This document shows positions 5,732-5,792 of a DNA stretch of 5,792 bases, in pieces. Each line of letters starts with the position of its first letter. The first letter of the stretch is position 1. Source of the stretch: Anaerolineae bacterium. GTDB lineage: Bacteria; Chloroflexota; Anaerolineae; B4-G1; SLSP01. The stretch is from assembly GCA_016934645.1 (NCBI GenBank), contig JAFGSL010000506.1:1-5792 (forward strand), written 5' to 3'. The translations under genes and the position numbers were made by a program. The notes beneath the pieces were generated by a model that saw only the letters and a program-made list of their open reading frames with translations, searched no databases and had not been told where the DNA came from.

Positions 5732-5747
5732 ACCCTCTTGGGAGGGT
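5732..5747. repeat. Small perfect inverted repeat
   Basis: ACCCTC and GAGGGT form a 6-bp stem around the loop TTGG. No T tract follows on the plus strand. Its role is unknown. Confidence 0.4.
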
Positions 5748-5778
5748 AAACAGTACCTTAACTGGCAGAATTTGAGAC

Positions 5779-5789
5779 GTGTTGAACAC
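5779..5789. promoter_or_regulatory. 11-bp palindrome GTGTTGAACAC, possible operator half of an edge gene
   Basis: Perfect 5-bp arms flank a single G, 3 bp from the window edge. The size and symmetry suit a dimeric regulator site, but short palindromes also occur by chance and no gene context is visible. Confidence 0.2.
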
Positions 5790-5792
5790 AAC

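Larger units (their letters stand above)
5549..5792. other. Non-coding 3' region with small hairpins
   Basis: This stretch is less GC-rich than the genes. The only frame of note (5575-5775, plus) has a passable AGGTGA before its ATG but no recognisable protein features, and three hairpins lie inside it. I treat the region as intergenic. Confidence 0.5.

Noticed and set aside
5575..5775. 66-residue plus-strand frame after the SGNH gene
   Set aside because: Although AGGTGA precedes the ATG, it contains three hairpins including the likely terminator, and no family features are visible. It is not excluded outright.

Overview
The window is a GC-rich bacterial chromosomal segment with four recognisable genes and one gene remnant. 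A Hanks-type Ser/Thr kinase with an extracytoplasmic FGE-sulfatase-like domain, a second kinase beside it, and the malic enzyme variant seen here would fit a Chloroflexota-type bacterium. That placement is an inference from gene architecture; no rRNA or other marker is present.

Layout. (1) Positions 1-753, minus strand: a Ser/Thr protein kinase cut off by the left window edge. (2) Positions 775-2799, minus strand: a complete kinase with a transmembrane segment, a Pro/Thr-rich stalk with three 17-residue repeats, and an FGE-like domain that has lost the catalytic cysteines. The two kinase domains are about 75% identical without gaps and lie 21 bp apart, so they are a tandem duplication and probably one transcript. 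(3) Positions 2800-3062, non-coding: a sigma70-like promoter for the kinases, an operator-like set of AAGGT half-sites around its -10, and a 27-bp imperfect hairpin just downstream of the malic enzyme gene. (4) Positions 3063-4514, minus strand: malic enzyme. (5) Positions 4515-4675: a compact divergent promoter region. (6) Positions 4676-5548, plus strand: one open frame that is best read as two things, a ~60-codon 5' stub of a carbon-nitrogen hydrolase (nitrilase family) gene and then an intact SGNH/GDSL-type hydrolase with its own Shine-Dalgarno and ATG at 4880. (7) Positions 5549-5792: no convincing gene; three small hairpins, one with a T tract that may terminate the hydrolase transcript, and an 11-bp palindrome at the edge.

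How the parts relate. The kinase pair forms a likely membrane signalling unit whose ligand and substrates cannot be read from the sequence. Malic enzyme is central carbon metabolism and has its own promoter. It has no visible functional link to the kinases, although no classical terminator separates them. The SGNH hydrolase appears to have inherited the promoter and 5' end of a lost nitrilase gene through a deletion. The oddest items are that in-frame stub and the intergenic hairpin, whose G-U pairs imply it works as RNA on the minus strand. I saw no CRISPR array, tRNA, rRNA, insertion sequence or obvious defence system.
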